A stretch of 64,000 nt of DNA from BACL11 sp945865535 (GTDB taxonomy: Bacteria > Bacteroidota > Bacteroidia > Flavobacteriales > BACL11), in contig CANNBA010000006.1 of NCBI GenBank assembly GCA_947502765.1, positions 1-64,000 on the forward strand, given 5' to 3'. Within the stretch, counting starts at the first letter, position 1. Every line of letters starts with the position of its first letter. A program made the position numbers and the translations under genes. The notes beneath the pieces are model-generated. The model made no database searches. It was not told the origin of the DNA and worked only from the letters and a program-made list of their open reading frames with translations. This document shows, piece after piece, positions 24,947 through 34,043 of the stretch.

Positions 24947-26575
24947 ATGGCAAAGAAAATAACATTTAATATAGAATCAAGAGATGCCTTAAAAAGAGGA
25001 GTAGACGCCTTAGCAAATGCGGTAAAAGTAACATTAGGTCCTCAAGGAAGAAATGTAGTAATTGGAAAAAGCTTTGGCGGACCTCAAATTACTAAGGATG
25101 GGGTAACCGTTGCAAAAGAAATTGAACTAGAAGATCCAATTGAAAATATGGGAGCTCAGATGGTAAAAGAAGTAGCCTCTAATACGAATGATTTAGCAGG
25201 AGATGGAACCACTACTGCAACAGTACTAGCTCAGGCAATTATCACAGCTGGACTTAAAAATGTGGCTGCAGGTGCAAATCCTATGGATGTAAAAAGAGGA
25301 ATTGACAAAGCGGTAAAAGTTTTAATTACAGATATTCAAGCACAAGCACAAAAAGTAGGCAATTCTTATGATAAGATTGAACAGATAGCAAGTATTTCTG
25401 CTAATAATGATCCTGTAATTGGAGCTCTTATTGCTGAAGCTATGAAAAAAGTAAAAACGGAAGGAGTAATTACTGTTGAGGAGGCAAAAGGAACGGAAAC
25501 ACATGTTGAAGTTGTAGAGGGAATGCAATTTGATAGAGGATATTTATCCCCTTATTTTATTACAGATGCAGACAAGATGGAGGCCAATATGGAAAATCCT
25601 TATATCTTAATTTATGATAAGAAGATTTCAGCAATGAAAGAGTTACTGCCAATACTAGAGCAATCTGCAAAAGCAGGACGCCCTTTAGTTATTATTGCTG
25701 AAGATGTTGACGGAGAAGCGCTATCAACATTAGTGGTAAATAAAATAAGAGGTGCACTAAAAGTTTGTGCCGTAAAGGCTCCTGGATTTGGAGATAGAAG
25801 AAAAGCAATGCTGGAGGATATTGCTATTTTAACTAATGGAACTGTTATTTCAGAAGAAAGAGGATTTAAATTAGAGAGCGCTACTTTAGAAATGTTGGGC
25901 TCAAGTGAAAAGGTAACTATAGATAAAGACAATACTACTTTAGTAAATGGCGCTGGAAAAAGCACTACTATTAAAGCTAGAGTAAACCAAATAAAAGCAC
26001 AAATTGAAAGTACGACCTCTGACTATGATAAAGAAAAGCTACAAGAAAGATTAGCGAAATTAGCCGGTGGGGTTGCAGTTCTTTATGTTGGCGCACCAAC
26101 TGAGGTGGAAATGAAAGAGAAAAAAGATAGAGTGGAAGATGCATTAGCTGCAACTCGGGCTGCTATTGAAGAAGGTATTGTGCCTGGCGGTGGAGTTGCA
26201 ATTGTTAGAGCGACTGATAAATTAGCTAAACTAAAAGGTGATAATGATGATGAACAAACGGGAATCAATATTATTACTAGAGCTGCTGAGGAGCCTTTAA
26301 GACAAATAGTAGAAAATGCAGGATTGGAAGGAAGTGTAATTGTTGCAAAAGTGCGTGAAGGAAAAGGAGATTTTGGATTTAATGCCAAAACTGAAGTGTA
26401 TGAAAACCTTTACAAAGCCGGTGTTATTGATCCCGCAAAAGTAGTGAGAGTAGCCCTTGAAAATGCTGCCTCAGTTGCGGGAATGCTACTAACTACTGAA
26501 TGTGTTATTGCTGAAATAAAAGAAAATAATCCTGCTATGCCTGCTATGGGTGGTGGCATGCCAGGAATGATGTAA
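24947..26575 (+). CDS. groEL: Chaperonin GroEL
   Basis: A 542-residue chaperonin of the usual size. Motifs include VTLGPQGRNVVI, DGTTTATVLAQAI (ATP binding and hydrolysis, with the catalytic Asp in GDGTTT), and AAIEEGIVPGGGVAIVRA. The C-terminus ends in the Gly/Met-rich tail MPAMGGGMPGMM. Long open frames on the opposite strand are shadows of its even codon use. A strong hairpin follows 24 bases after the stop and separates it from the convergent ftsZ. Confidence 0.99.
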   Translation: MAKKITFNIESRDALKRGVDALANAVKVTLGPQGRNVVIGKSFGGPQITKDGVTVAKEIELEDPIENMGAQMVKEVASNTNDLAGDGTTTATVLAQAIITAGLKNVAAGANPMDVKRGIDKAVKVLITDIQAQAQKVGNSYDKIEQIASISANNDPVIGALIAEAMKKVKTEGVITVEEAKGTETHVEVVEGMQFDRGYLSPYFITDADKMEANMENPYILIYDKKISAMKELLPILEQSAKAGRPLVIIAEDVDGEALSTLVVNKIRGALKVCAVKAPGFGDRRKAMLEDIAILTNGTVISEERGFKLESATLEMLGSSEKVTIDKDNTTLVNGAGKSTTIKARVNQIKAQIESTTSDYDKEKLQERLAKLAGGVAVLYVGAPTEVEMKEKKDRVEDALAATRAAIEEGIVPGGGVAIVRATDKLAKLKGDNDDEQTGINIITRAAEEPLRQIVENAGLEGSVIVAKVREGKGDFGFNAKTEVYENLYKAGVIDPAKVVRVALENAASVAGMLLTTECVIAEIKENNPAMPAMGGGMPGMM

Positions 26576-26598
26576 AATTTGATTTTCTAGTTATTTAT

Positions 26599-26631
26599 AA
26601 AAAATCCCTATCAATTCGGTGGGGATTTTTT
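26599..26631. terminator. Bidirectional intrinsic terminator between groEL and ftsZ
   Basis: AAAAAATCCC (26599-26608) pairs with GGGATTTTTT (26622-26631) around a 13-base loop, followed by more T on the plus strand and by T on the minus strand as well. It can end both groEL and ftsZ transcripts. Confidence 0.85.
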
Positions 26632-26691
26632 TTATAAAAGCAACAAAAATGTCTAGCTATAAATTAAATAACAACAATCAATTAGCTATTT

Positions 26692-28347
26692 TTAGTCCAC
26701 ATTATCGTGCAAAAATGAATTGTTTTGCTTTAATTCAATAATATTACTATTTCCGTTTGTTAAAGTATAAATAGAGACCTCACTTTCTGATGAATGAGTT
26801 GGCTCGCTAATCTTTATATTATTACGTTGATATGCCGGAATATCTTCTAATGAAGTTAAGCCAGAAGGAGTCCGCAATTGCATAGAGATATTTCTTAATC
26901 TTTCTTCTCTTTCTCTAGATTCTATTTTCATTACTTCAGGGGTAACTTGTGTTGACGAAAAAGTATTTAAGGTTGGTTCTTCTGCCAATTCTTCCCCCAG
27001 ATCTAAATTCACAATTTGTTGCGGAGCCATAGGCTCTTCATCTAAAATAATAGAACTAATCAATGCATCAACTGATTCTTCTATATCAGAAGCATCACCA
27101 TAATCATTTCCCAAATCAAACACTATCTTTTGGGAAGCATTATCCGCTACAACTACTGACTCCATTACTTCTTTGGTAGCAGATTCTGAAGTTTCAGTTT
27201 CAGGAAACTCAAAATCTATCTCATCATCTAACAATAAAGTTTGCTGAGAACTTTTAAAAGTGTCAGAAGTTGCAATTTTTACTTCATCTTCTCGTTCTAT
27301 GTCAGCAATAACATCAAAATTATCATCATTTAATTCTACTGTAGTTAGTCCTTTTGGCTTTTTTCTTTGTTCAAAACCAGTCGCAATCACAGTTACACTA
27401 ATAGCCATTCCTAACTCAGGATCAATTCCTATACCTTCAATAATATTCACATTTCTACCCGCAGCTTCTTGAATCTTATTCTTAATTTTAGCAAGTTCTG
27501 ACATTTTGATTTCGCCCTCTCCACCACCAGTCACAATTTTTAACAATACTTGCTGAGCACCAGTAATATCGTTGTCATTTAAAAGAGGAGAATCTAAGGC
27601 TTCAATTACTGCTTCAATTGCTCTATTTTCTCCTTCTACTTTTGCTTGGCCCATAACTGCGGTACCACTATTTTGTAATACATTTCTAGCATCATTTAAA
27701 TCAATATTAACTAGTAAATGTTGTGAGATAATCTCAGCAATTCCCTTAGTTGCTGTATTTAAAACCTCATTCGCTTTTGCAAATGCAGCAGTAAAAGTTA
27801 AATCTCCATACACTTCTATTAATTTTTCATTATTAATAACTAAAAGGGTATCTACATACTTCTTGAGCTCCGCAATTCCTTCATCAGCATATTGCTTTCT
27901 GTAACCGCCTTCTGTGGAAAAAGGGATAGTAACTACACCCACAGTTAAGATTCCTTTTTCTCGTGCAATTTCTGCAATAACAGGCGCCGCTCCAGTACCA
28001 GTACCGCCTCCCATTCCAGCAGTAATAAATAACATCTTAGTATTGGCATCTAAAAGCTCAGTTATTCTATCTGCACTTTCCTCAGCAGCTCTTCTTCCAA
28101 TATCTGGGTTAGAACCTGCTCCTAGTCCTTCTGTTAAATCAATTCCTAACTGAATTTTAATTGGAACTGGACTTGCCTCAAGAGCTTGAACATCTGTGTT
28201 ACAGATTACAAAATCTACTCCTTTAATTCCATGTTCGAACATGTAATTTACAGCATTACTACCACCACCACCAATACCCATCACTTTTATTTGTGAAGAT
28301 TGATTTTTTGGCATTTCAAAATCTATTCCTAAGTCAAGTGCGCTCAT
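26692..28347 (-). CDS. ftsZ: Cell division GTPase FtsZ
   Basis: A 551-residue tubulin homologue that forms the Z-ring. The GTP-binding signature GGGTGTG lies at 113-119, with KVMGIGGGGSNAVN near the start and the T7 loop ITGAQQVLLKI...GGGEGEIKM region further on. After the core (to about 330) comes a long acidic linker typical of Bacteroidota. The FtsA-binding-like peptide LEDIPAYQRNN is at 500-510 and is followed by 41 more residues, so it is not at the extreme C-terminus. It is the last gene of the dcw cluster, about 29 bases after ftsA, and is closed by the bidirectional terminator. Confidence 0.98.
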   Translation of the reverse strand: MSALDLGIDFEMPKNQSSQIKVMGIGGGGSNAVNYMFEHGIKGVDFVICNTDVQALEASPVPIKIQLGIDLTEGLGAGSNPDIGRRAAEESADRITELLDANTKMLFITAGMGGGTGTGAAPVIAEIAREKGILTVGVVTIPFSTEGGYRKQYADEGIAELKKYVDTLLVINNEKLIEVYGDLTFTAAFAKANEVLNTATKGIAEIISQHLLVNIDLNDARNVLQNSGTAVMGQAKVEGENRAIEAVIEALDSPLLNDNDITGAQQVLLKIVTGGGEGEIKMSELAKIKNKIQEAAGRNVNIIEGIGIDPELGMAISVTVIATGFEQRKKPKGLTTVELNDDNFDVIADIEREDEVKIATSDTFKSSQQTLLLDDEIDFEFPETETSESATKEVMESVVVADNASQKIVFDLGNDYGDASDIEESVDALISSIILDEEPMAPQQIVNLDLGEELAEEPTLNTFSSTQVTPEVMKIESREREERLRNISMQLRTPSGLTSLEDIPAYQRNNIKISEPTHSSESEVSIYTLTNGNSNIIELKQNNSFLHDNVD

Positions 28348-28375
28348 ATTTTTTTAATTTATTAATCCTATTATT

Positions 28376-29701
28376 TTAATGTATATCTTCAGTGAACCAG
28401 CCACTAATTCTATCGAGTAATGTCGGTTCCTTTGTTATTTCTGGTTCTCCCACTGCTTCTCCCACTAGCTCTTCCACTTCAACATCATTAGCATATCCTT
28501 CAATCATTACAAACTCCTCAGGATATTGTTCCATATACTCAAATCCTTTTAAAACCAAACCAACCCCAGTTGAATAAATTGGACTCACCACCACATCTTT
28601 TGATTCTGGACCAAGATGTTCATTAGGATATCCAATTCTTGTTTCCTTACCGCTAACATAAGCTACTAATTGTTTTAGATTTTTTATTAGTGATCCGCCT
28701 CCTGTAATCACAATTCCAGTCATTAACTTATGTTCATACCCAGAAGCTTTTATCTCGTGATACACTAAATCAATAATCTCTTTGTACCTAGCCCCAATAA
28801 TTTCTGATAAATTTCTTACTGCTATTTCTTTAGGGGGCCTTCCTCTTAATCCAGGTATAGCAACCATTACATTCTCTTGCTCCTGAGTATACATTGCAGA
28901 CCCAAATTTTACTTTTAAAAGTTCTGCTTGATTTTCTAAAATCTCTAAACCGCTTTTTATATCCTTTGTAATTACATTGCCTCCAAAAGGAATAACCGCT
29001 GTATGTCTAATTATGTTTCCTAAAAATATAGCCACATCCGTAGTTCCTCCTCCTATATCAACAAGAGCAACTCCTTCACGCAACTCATCTTCATCAAGTG
29101 TAGCGACAGCTGATGCAAAGGGTTCTAAAATTAAATCCTTAGGAACTAAACCTGCTCTCTCTACACATTTAATAATATTTTTAACAGCGCTAACTTGTGC
29201 TGTAATGACATGGAAATTGGCTTCAAGTTTTACCCCAGACATACCTATTGGATCTTCAATGCCATCTTCTCCGTCTACTGTATACTCCTGAGGTATTACA
29301 TGTATTATCTCCTCTCCTGGAATTGTAATCAGCTTAAACATATTGGATTTTAATTTCTCAATATCTGCTTTAGCAATTTCAGTTTCGGTATTATCTCTAA
29401 CAATTTCTCCTCTATGTTGCAAGCTCTTAATGTGCTGACCAGCAACACCTATAAATACTTCTTTTATTTCTAATCCAGATTTCTTTTTTGCCTCATTTAT
29501 AGCTATAACTATTGAAGCAACCGTTTTATCAATATTTGAAACAATACCTCTTGTAACTCCATTAGAAATTGCGTAACCAGTACCCAAAATTTCTAACTTC
29601 CCATATTGATTCTTTCTGCCAATTATTACAGATATTTTGGTAGTTCCAATATCAAGACCAACCATAATGGCTCCTACAGGTAATTTTTTATCCTCTTCCA
29701 T
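28376..29701 (-). CDS. ftsA: Cell division protein FtsA
   Basis: A 441-residue actin-like protein that tethers FtsZ to the membrane. Nucleotide-binding motifs are VGLDIGTTKISVIIGR (phosphate 1), ALVDIGGGTTDVAIF (phosphate 2) and GIVITGGGSLIKNL (adenosine). The SHS2/1C domain lies around 95-175. The C-terminus LLDRISGWFTEDIH is an amphipathic membrane-targeting helix. I use ATG 29701, 8 bases after the ftsQ stop and preceded by AAAAAGA. The frame extends to a TTG at 29722, which would overlap ftsQ and is less likely. Confidence 0.97.
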   Translation of the reverse strand: MEEDKKLPVGAIMVGLDIGTTKISVIIGRKNQYGKLEILGTGYAISNGVTRGIVSNIDKTVASIVIAINEAKKKSGLEIKEVFIGVAGQHIKSLQHRGEIVRDNTETEIAKADIEKLKSNMFKLITIPGEEIIHVIPQEYTVDGEDGIEDPIGMSGVKLEANFHVITAQVSAVKNIIKCVERAGLVPKDLILEPFASAVATLDEDELREGVALVDIGGGTTDVAIFLGNIIRHTAVIPFGGNVITKDIKSGLEILENQAELLKVKFGSAMYTQEQENVMVAIPGLRGRPPKEIAVRNLSEIIGARYKEIIDLVYHEIKASGYEHKLMTGIVITGGGSLIKNLKQLVAYVSGKETRIGYPNEHLGPESKDVVVSPIYSTGVGLVLKGFEYMEQYPEEFVMIEGYANDVEVEELVGEAVGEPEITKEPTLLDRISGWFTEDIH

Positions 29702-29709
29702 TCTTTTTA

Positions 29710-30426
29710 TTATCTTGTACAAACAATTTGATTGTTAAACTTTAAGTTAATATCAGAATAAGTTTGCCACCCCTTTACGGGCATTGCTACTTTATAAAAC
29801 TGATATAAATTATCTAGTTTTTCTACTATATTTTCAAAACTTCCAATATTAATTTTTTGATTCCCTACTCTAGGAATTAACAATATATCATGGTTCTCAA
29901 AATGAATTTGAGTAATTTGTGCACTCCAAAAATCTGATTTATTGATTTCCTTAATAAATTCATAAATTCCAGCATGATTTTTAGCAGAAATATTGCCTGT
30001 AGCCACTACTAGTTTTGGAGTATAATGATCGCATAGTTGCATTTTTTTTCCAAATTCATCTAAATAATAATCCTCAGTATTACTCTTAACTCTAGCAATC
30101 GCTTTCTTTTGTTCAATTAAAACAGCTACTCCTCCCTTTTGGCTTGCAAATACCTCAACTTCTTTAATCACAGGATGAGATTCTAAAAGATTCTCTAATT
30201 TTTCTTTGTTAAAATCAATCATTAAAACGCTATCAAAAAGCGTTGATTTCTCTTTCAAAAAATTCAACACGATTTGTTTATTTACAAAATAATCAGCTGA
30301 TTCTTTGATTTTTATCTCATTTAAACTGATTTTTTGAGTAGCTTGTCTTGCATTAGTAAATACCAATAATACAACGAGCAAAGCAACTGCTAACATCCAT
30401 TTGAATATGACAAGTACTTTTTTCAT
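29710..30426 (-). CDS. ftsQ: Cell division protein FtsQ/DivIB
   Basis: A 238-residue bitopic divisome protein with one transmembrane helix (about 8-26) and a periplasmic part. The POTRA-like region covers roughly 35-105 (KQIVLNFLKE...SHPVIKEVEVFA), followed by a beta domain containing YYLDEFGKKMQL. Sequence conservation is low, as usual for FtsQ, but its place between murC and ftsA is diagnostic. Its start overlaps the murC stop by one base. Confidence 0.9.
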   Translation of the reverse strand: MKKVLVIFKWMLAVALLVVLLVFTNARQATQKISLNEIKIKESADYFVNKQIVLNFLKEKSTLFDSVLMIDFNKEKLENLLESHPVIKEVEVFASQKGGVAVLIEQKKAIARVKSNTEDYYLDEFGKKMQLCDHYTPKLVVATGNISAKNHAGIYEFIKEINKSDFWSAQITQIHFENHDILLIPRVGNQKINIGSFENIVEKLDNLYQFYKVAMPVKGWQTYSDINLKFNNQIVCTR

Positions 30427-31826
30427 TAGTTGAGCATGTGTTTTATTGGCTGAACTAAAGTTCCTATATCTCCTGCTCCAAGTGTTAAGAGCACATCTAT
30501 ATGCTTGCTTTCTAAAACTGATAAAAGTTCATCTTTTGAACACAGTTCTTTTTTAGGGTTATTGCATAAATCTAACAGCATTTGTGAACTAATACCAATA
30601 ATTGGCTTTTCTCTTGCCGGGTAAATATCTAACAGTATCAAATCATCAGCTCCTTGTAATGATGTGGCAAACTCATTTGCAAAATCTTTAGTTCTACTAA
30701 ATAAATGAGGTTGAAAAACCACTAATAATTCTCTTGAAGGATACAATTGCTTTGTTGCATCAATAGTGGCGCTAACTTCTTCAGGATGATGTGCGTAATC
30801 ATCAATATAAACCAATTTTTCAGTATCAATATGCTTGTCAAATCTTCTGTTTATTCCTTTAAAAGTCGCTAATCCCTCTGCAACATCATTGCATGACAAT
30901 CCTAGATAGCAAGCCACTGCTGAAGCTGCAAGCGCATTACTTATATTATGAACTCCGGGCATCTGCAATACAATATCTTTTTGCATTTTTTCAAAAGCCA
31001 TACCGGGCATAATATCTAATGCTCTCATATCAAAAATCATTTTTCCATTTTCTACTCTTATATTCTCAGCAATATAATCTGCCTTAGTTTTAGCGGAATA
31101 GCTAAGCTTTGCTCCACCATCAGGAATAGGAAAATCAAGAGCTATTGACTCCTCAACTAACAAAAGTCCTTTTTCTTTTACTTGAGAGGCAAATTGCATA
31201 AAAGCTAATTGCAACTCGTTTTCATCTTTATAAATATCCAAATGATCGGCACCAACTGAAGTTATAATAGCAACATCCGCATGAATTTGCAAGAATGATC
31301 TATCGAACTCATCTGCCTCAACAATTAAAATATTTCCTTGATCAGCCAACAACAAATTAGTATTGTAATTACGACTAATCCCTCCTAGAAATGCAGTTGT
31401 TTCTTTGCCGGCTTGTTGTAAAATATGAGCCAGCATAGTTGAAGTTGTAGTTTTTCCATGAGTACCAGCAACTGCAATTGTAAATGATTGTTTGGATATC
31501 ATCCCCAAAACCTCAGCACGCTTAAAAATCTTAAATCCTTTATCTCTAAAGAATGAAAGTATTTGATTTTCCACAGGAATCGCTGGTGTATAAATAACCA
31601 AAATATCGTTATATCTTGAATTTTTAACCACCTCTGGAATAGCTGAAACCTCATCAGAATAATGAATATTAATTCCTTCATTTTCTAGTTCAATACACAA
31701 ATCGGATTTCACTTTATCATAACCACAAACTATTTTCCCTTTGGTATTAAAATAACGCGCCAAAGCACTCATTCCGATACCACCAACACCAATCAGGTAA
31801 ATATGTTTGTATAAATCTAAGTTCAT
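30426..31826 (-). CDS. murC: UDP-N-acetylmuramate--L-alanine ligase
   Basis: A 466-residue cytoplasmic ligase that adds L-Ala to UDP-MurNAc. The N-terminal Rossmann segment IYLIGVGGIGMSALARYF, the ATP loop AVAGTHGKTTTSTMLAH, EADEFDRSFL and the C-terminal domain YAHHPEEVSATIDA are MurC-specific. It overlaps murG upstream by 4 bases and ftsQ downstream by one. Between murC and ftsQ many other phyla carry murB or ddl; neither is present here. Confidence 0.97.
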   Translation of the reverse strand: MNLDLYKHIYLIGVGGIGMSALARYFNTKGKIVCGYDKVKSDLCIELENEGINIHYSDEVSAIPEVVKNSRYNDILVIYTPAIPVENQILSFFRDKGFKIFKRAEVLGMISKQSFTIAVAGTHGKTTTSTMLAHILQQAGKETTAFLGGISRNYNTNLLLADQGNILIVEADEFDRSFLQIHADVAIITSVGADHLDIYKDENELQLAFMQFASQVKEKGLLLVEESIALDFPIPDGGAKLSYSAKTKADYIAENIRVENGKMIFDMRALDIMPGMAFEKMQKDIVLQMPGVHNISNALAASAVACYLGLSCNDVAEGLATFKGINRRFDKHIDTEKLVYIDDYAHHPEEVSATIDATKQLYPSRELLVVFQPHLFSRTKDFANEFATSLQGADDLILLDIYPAREKPIIGISSQMLLDLCNNPKKELCSKDELLSVLESKHIDVLLTLGAGDIGTLVQPIKHMLN

Positions 31827-32923
31827 TTTACTAAATCTAATGCGATTTTTGCAATTCTATCAGCCGCATCTGTTACTGCTATTTTTTTAATATTACTACT
31901 TAAAGAGGCTTTTAAATCTTCATTTTCCAATAGCCCTTTAAGAATATTCACAAGTTTACAATTTGCCTGAGCGTCCTCTACAAGTAATGCGGCATTCTTA
32001 TTAACTAAGGATTGTGCATTTTTATATTGGTGGTTTTCAGCAACATTTGGAGATGGAATTAAAATAATTGGCTTCCCAACACAACAAAGTTCAGAAATTG
32101 CAATGGCTCCAGCTCTTGATATAATTACATCAGCAGCAGCATATGCCTTATCCATCTCTTTTATAAAAGTATATGCGTTAATGCCCTTTATATTTACATC
32201 AGTAATAAATCCACTAGCCTTATGCTGATAAGAAATACCTGTTTGCCATATCAGATTTACACCAATATGATTTAACTTCTGAATATTATCTGCAATTGCA
32301 TTATTAATTGTAAGCGCCCCCAAGCTTCCACCAACAACAAGAACAGTTGGTTTTGATAAATCAATTTCAAATAACTTTTGACCTTCTTGCCTCTTATTTT
32401 TAAAATCTAAAATATCTTCACGAATAGGATTTCCAGTAAACATCAATTTTTCTGATGGGAAAAATCTTTCCATTTTATCATAAGCCACACAAATTTTCTG
32501 TACGTATTTTGCTAAAATTTTATTGGTGATACCTGGATATGAATTTTGTTCTTGAATAAGAGATGGAATGCCTCTCTTTGATGCCACATACAGTAATGGA
32601 GCGCTAGCATAGCCACCCGTACCAATTGCTAAATCTGGTTTAAAATCTTTTATTATTTTTTTAGCCTTCAAAATACTATGTGCTACCATAAATGGAAATA
32701 ATAAATTTCTTTTATCCAAACCTCTTTGCAATCCACTTATCCAAAGTCCTATAATTGTATAGCCCTCATTGGGAACTTTCTCCATTTCCATTCTATCCTG
32801 AGCTCCAACAAATAAAAACTCAACATCACTGACTTGTTTTTCAATTGCTTTAGCTATCGCTAGAGCGGGAAATATATGCCCCCCAGTTCCTCCTCCACTA
32901 ATAACAACTTTAAGCTTTTTCAT
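31823..32923 (-). CDS. murG: UDP-GlcNAc:lipid I N-acetylglucosaminyltransferase
   Basis: A 366-residue peripheral membrane glycosyltransferase (GT28, GT-B fold) that makes lipid II. The glycine-rich loop GGGTGGHIFPALAIA opens the protein and GGSLGALTINNAI forms the second loop. SRAGAIAISELCCVGKPIILIPSP is the UDP-GlcNAc binding region, followed by ENHQ. It overlaps ftsW upstream by 14 bases and murC downstream by 4, consistent with tight coupling in the dcw operon. Confidence 0.97.
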   Translation of the reverse strand: MKKLKVVISGGGTGGHIFPALAIAKAIEKQVSDVEFLFVGAQDRMEMEKVPNEGYTIIGLWISGLQRGLDKRNLLFPFMVAHSILKAKKIIKDFKPDLAIGTGGYASAPLLYVASKRGIPSLIQEQNSYPGITNKILAKYVQKICVAYDKMERFFPSEKLMFTGNPIREDILDFKNKRQEGQKLFEIDLSKPTVLVVGGSLGALTINNAIADNIQKLNHIGVNLIWQTGISYQHKASGFITDVNIKGINAYTFIKEMDKAYAAADVIISRAGAIAISELCCVGKPIILIPSPNVAENHQYKNAQSLVNKNAALLVEDAQANCKLVNILKGLLENEDLKASLSSNIKKIAVTDAADRIAKIALDLVK

Positions 32924-34043
32924 ATTCTCCTTCTAATGAATTTCTACTTACACTTAAAATAATTCCTAGTGCAATAAAAGTAAAAACTAATGATGTGCCT
33001 CCCATACTTATTAATGGCAAAGTTTGTCCAGTAACTGGCATTATACCTACCGATACCAACATATTAATTAAGGCCTGAAACACCAATGAAAACATCAAGC
33101 CAATAACAGTCAAACTACCAAAAATACTTTCGGTTTTTAAAAATATCCTAATTGCCCTAAAAAGTAAAATCAGATAAAAAAGTAGTGCTGAAGCCCCTCC
33201 AATTAATCCATATTCCTCTAAAATAATTGCAAAAATAAAATCCGATTCGGAATAAGGCAAGATACTTCTTTGAGTACTTTTCCCAGGTCCAGCACCAAAT
33301 AAAGATCCGTTTTGAATGGCGACTAAAGCTTGTGTTTTCTGATAATCCTCATCCATTACTTCAGCGTCACTATTAATAAAAAAACTATCAATCCTACTTA
33401 CCCAAGTTGTAGATCTTGGCATTATTTTTGTTGTTAATTCAGGAATAAATCTTGCTATACCATAAATTAATCCTGCAGCTAGAAAAGAAATACCCAATAC
33501 TTTGGCAATAAAATTTAGTTTTATTTTACCAACAAACATCAATACCAAACCATTAATAAATACCAATGCTGAAGTAGAAAAATTATTTGGTAATATTAAA
33601 GCACAAACTATGACCAAGGGCGCTAATACATACCAAATAAATTCTTTCATGCCTTCAAGATTATCTCTTTTGATACTTATTTGGCGAGCCATAAAAAGTA
33701 TAACCGTAAGTTTTGCTATATCAGAGGGTTGAAATTGCAATCCTGCAACAGTTAGCCATCTTGCTGCGCCATTAACAGACACTCCAATTACTAAAACCAT
33801 CAGCAATAACCCTAATGACGTAAAATAACCTATCTGACCTAATTTTGCGAAATACTTAAAGGGCACTAAATGCACAATATACATAGCAATTAAGCCTATA
33901 ATTAATTTTATAATATGGCTTGTTAAATCAGCCCAACCAGCAGCAGAATACACTACCATTATTGAAAATATAGAGAGCGCAAAAACTATTATCCAAATGG
34001 TTTTATCTCCTTTGAGTGTTATATTTTCAAACATGGAACTCAT
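32910..34043 (-). CDS. ftsW: SEDS-family peptidoglycan glycosyltransferase FtsW
   Basis: A 377-residue membrane protein with about ten transmembrane helices that polymerises lipid II at the septum with its partner penicillin-binding protein. SEDS signatures are NGAARWLTVAGLQFQPSDIAKLTVILF, a periplasmic loop with ALVAIQNGSLFGAGPGKSTQRSILPYSESDFIFAIILEEYG, and VSVGIMPVTGQTLPLISMGGTS. Its place between murD and murG supports FtsW over RodA. It begins 1 base before the murD stop region without a gap. Confidence 0.96.
   Translation of the reverse strand: MSSMFENITLKGDKTIWIIVFALSIFSIMVVYSAAGWADLTSHIIKLIIGLIAMYIVHLVPFKYFAKLGQIGYFTSLGLLLMVLVIGVSVNGAARWLTVAGLQFQPSDIAKLTVILFMARQISIKRDNLEGMKEFIWYVLAPLVIVCALILPNNFSTSALVFINGLVLMFVGKIKLNFIAKVLGISFLAAGLIYGIARFIPELTTKIMPRSTTWVSRIDSFFINSDAEVMDEDYQKTQALVAIQNGSLFGAGPGKSTQRSILPYSESDFIFAIILEEYGLIGGASALLFYLILLFRAIRIFLKTESIFGSLTVIGLMFSLVFQALINMLVSVGIMPVTGQTLPLISMGGTSLVFTFIALGIILSVSRNSLEGEYEKA

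Noticed and set aside
25612..25965. Open frame of 117 codons opposite groEL, and another at 26083-26388
   Set aside because: Both are antisense to a well-conserved groEL, have low-complexity Ser/Ala/Leu-rich translations and no promoter or start context.
27260..28153. Several plus-strand open frames opposite ftsZ
   Set aside because: All lie inside conserved FtsZ coding sequence on the other strand and have Ser/Ala/Pro-rich shadow composition.
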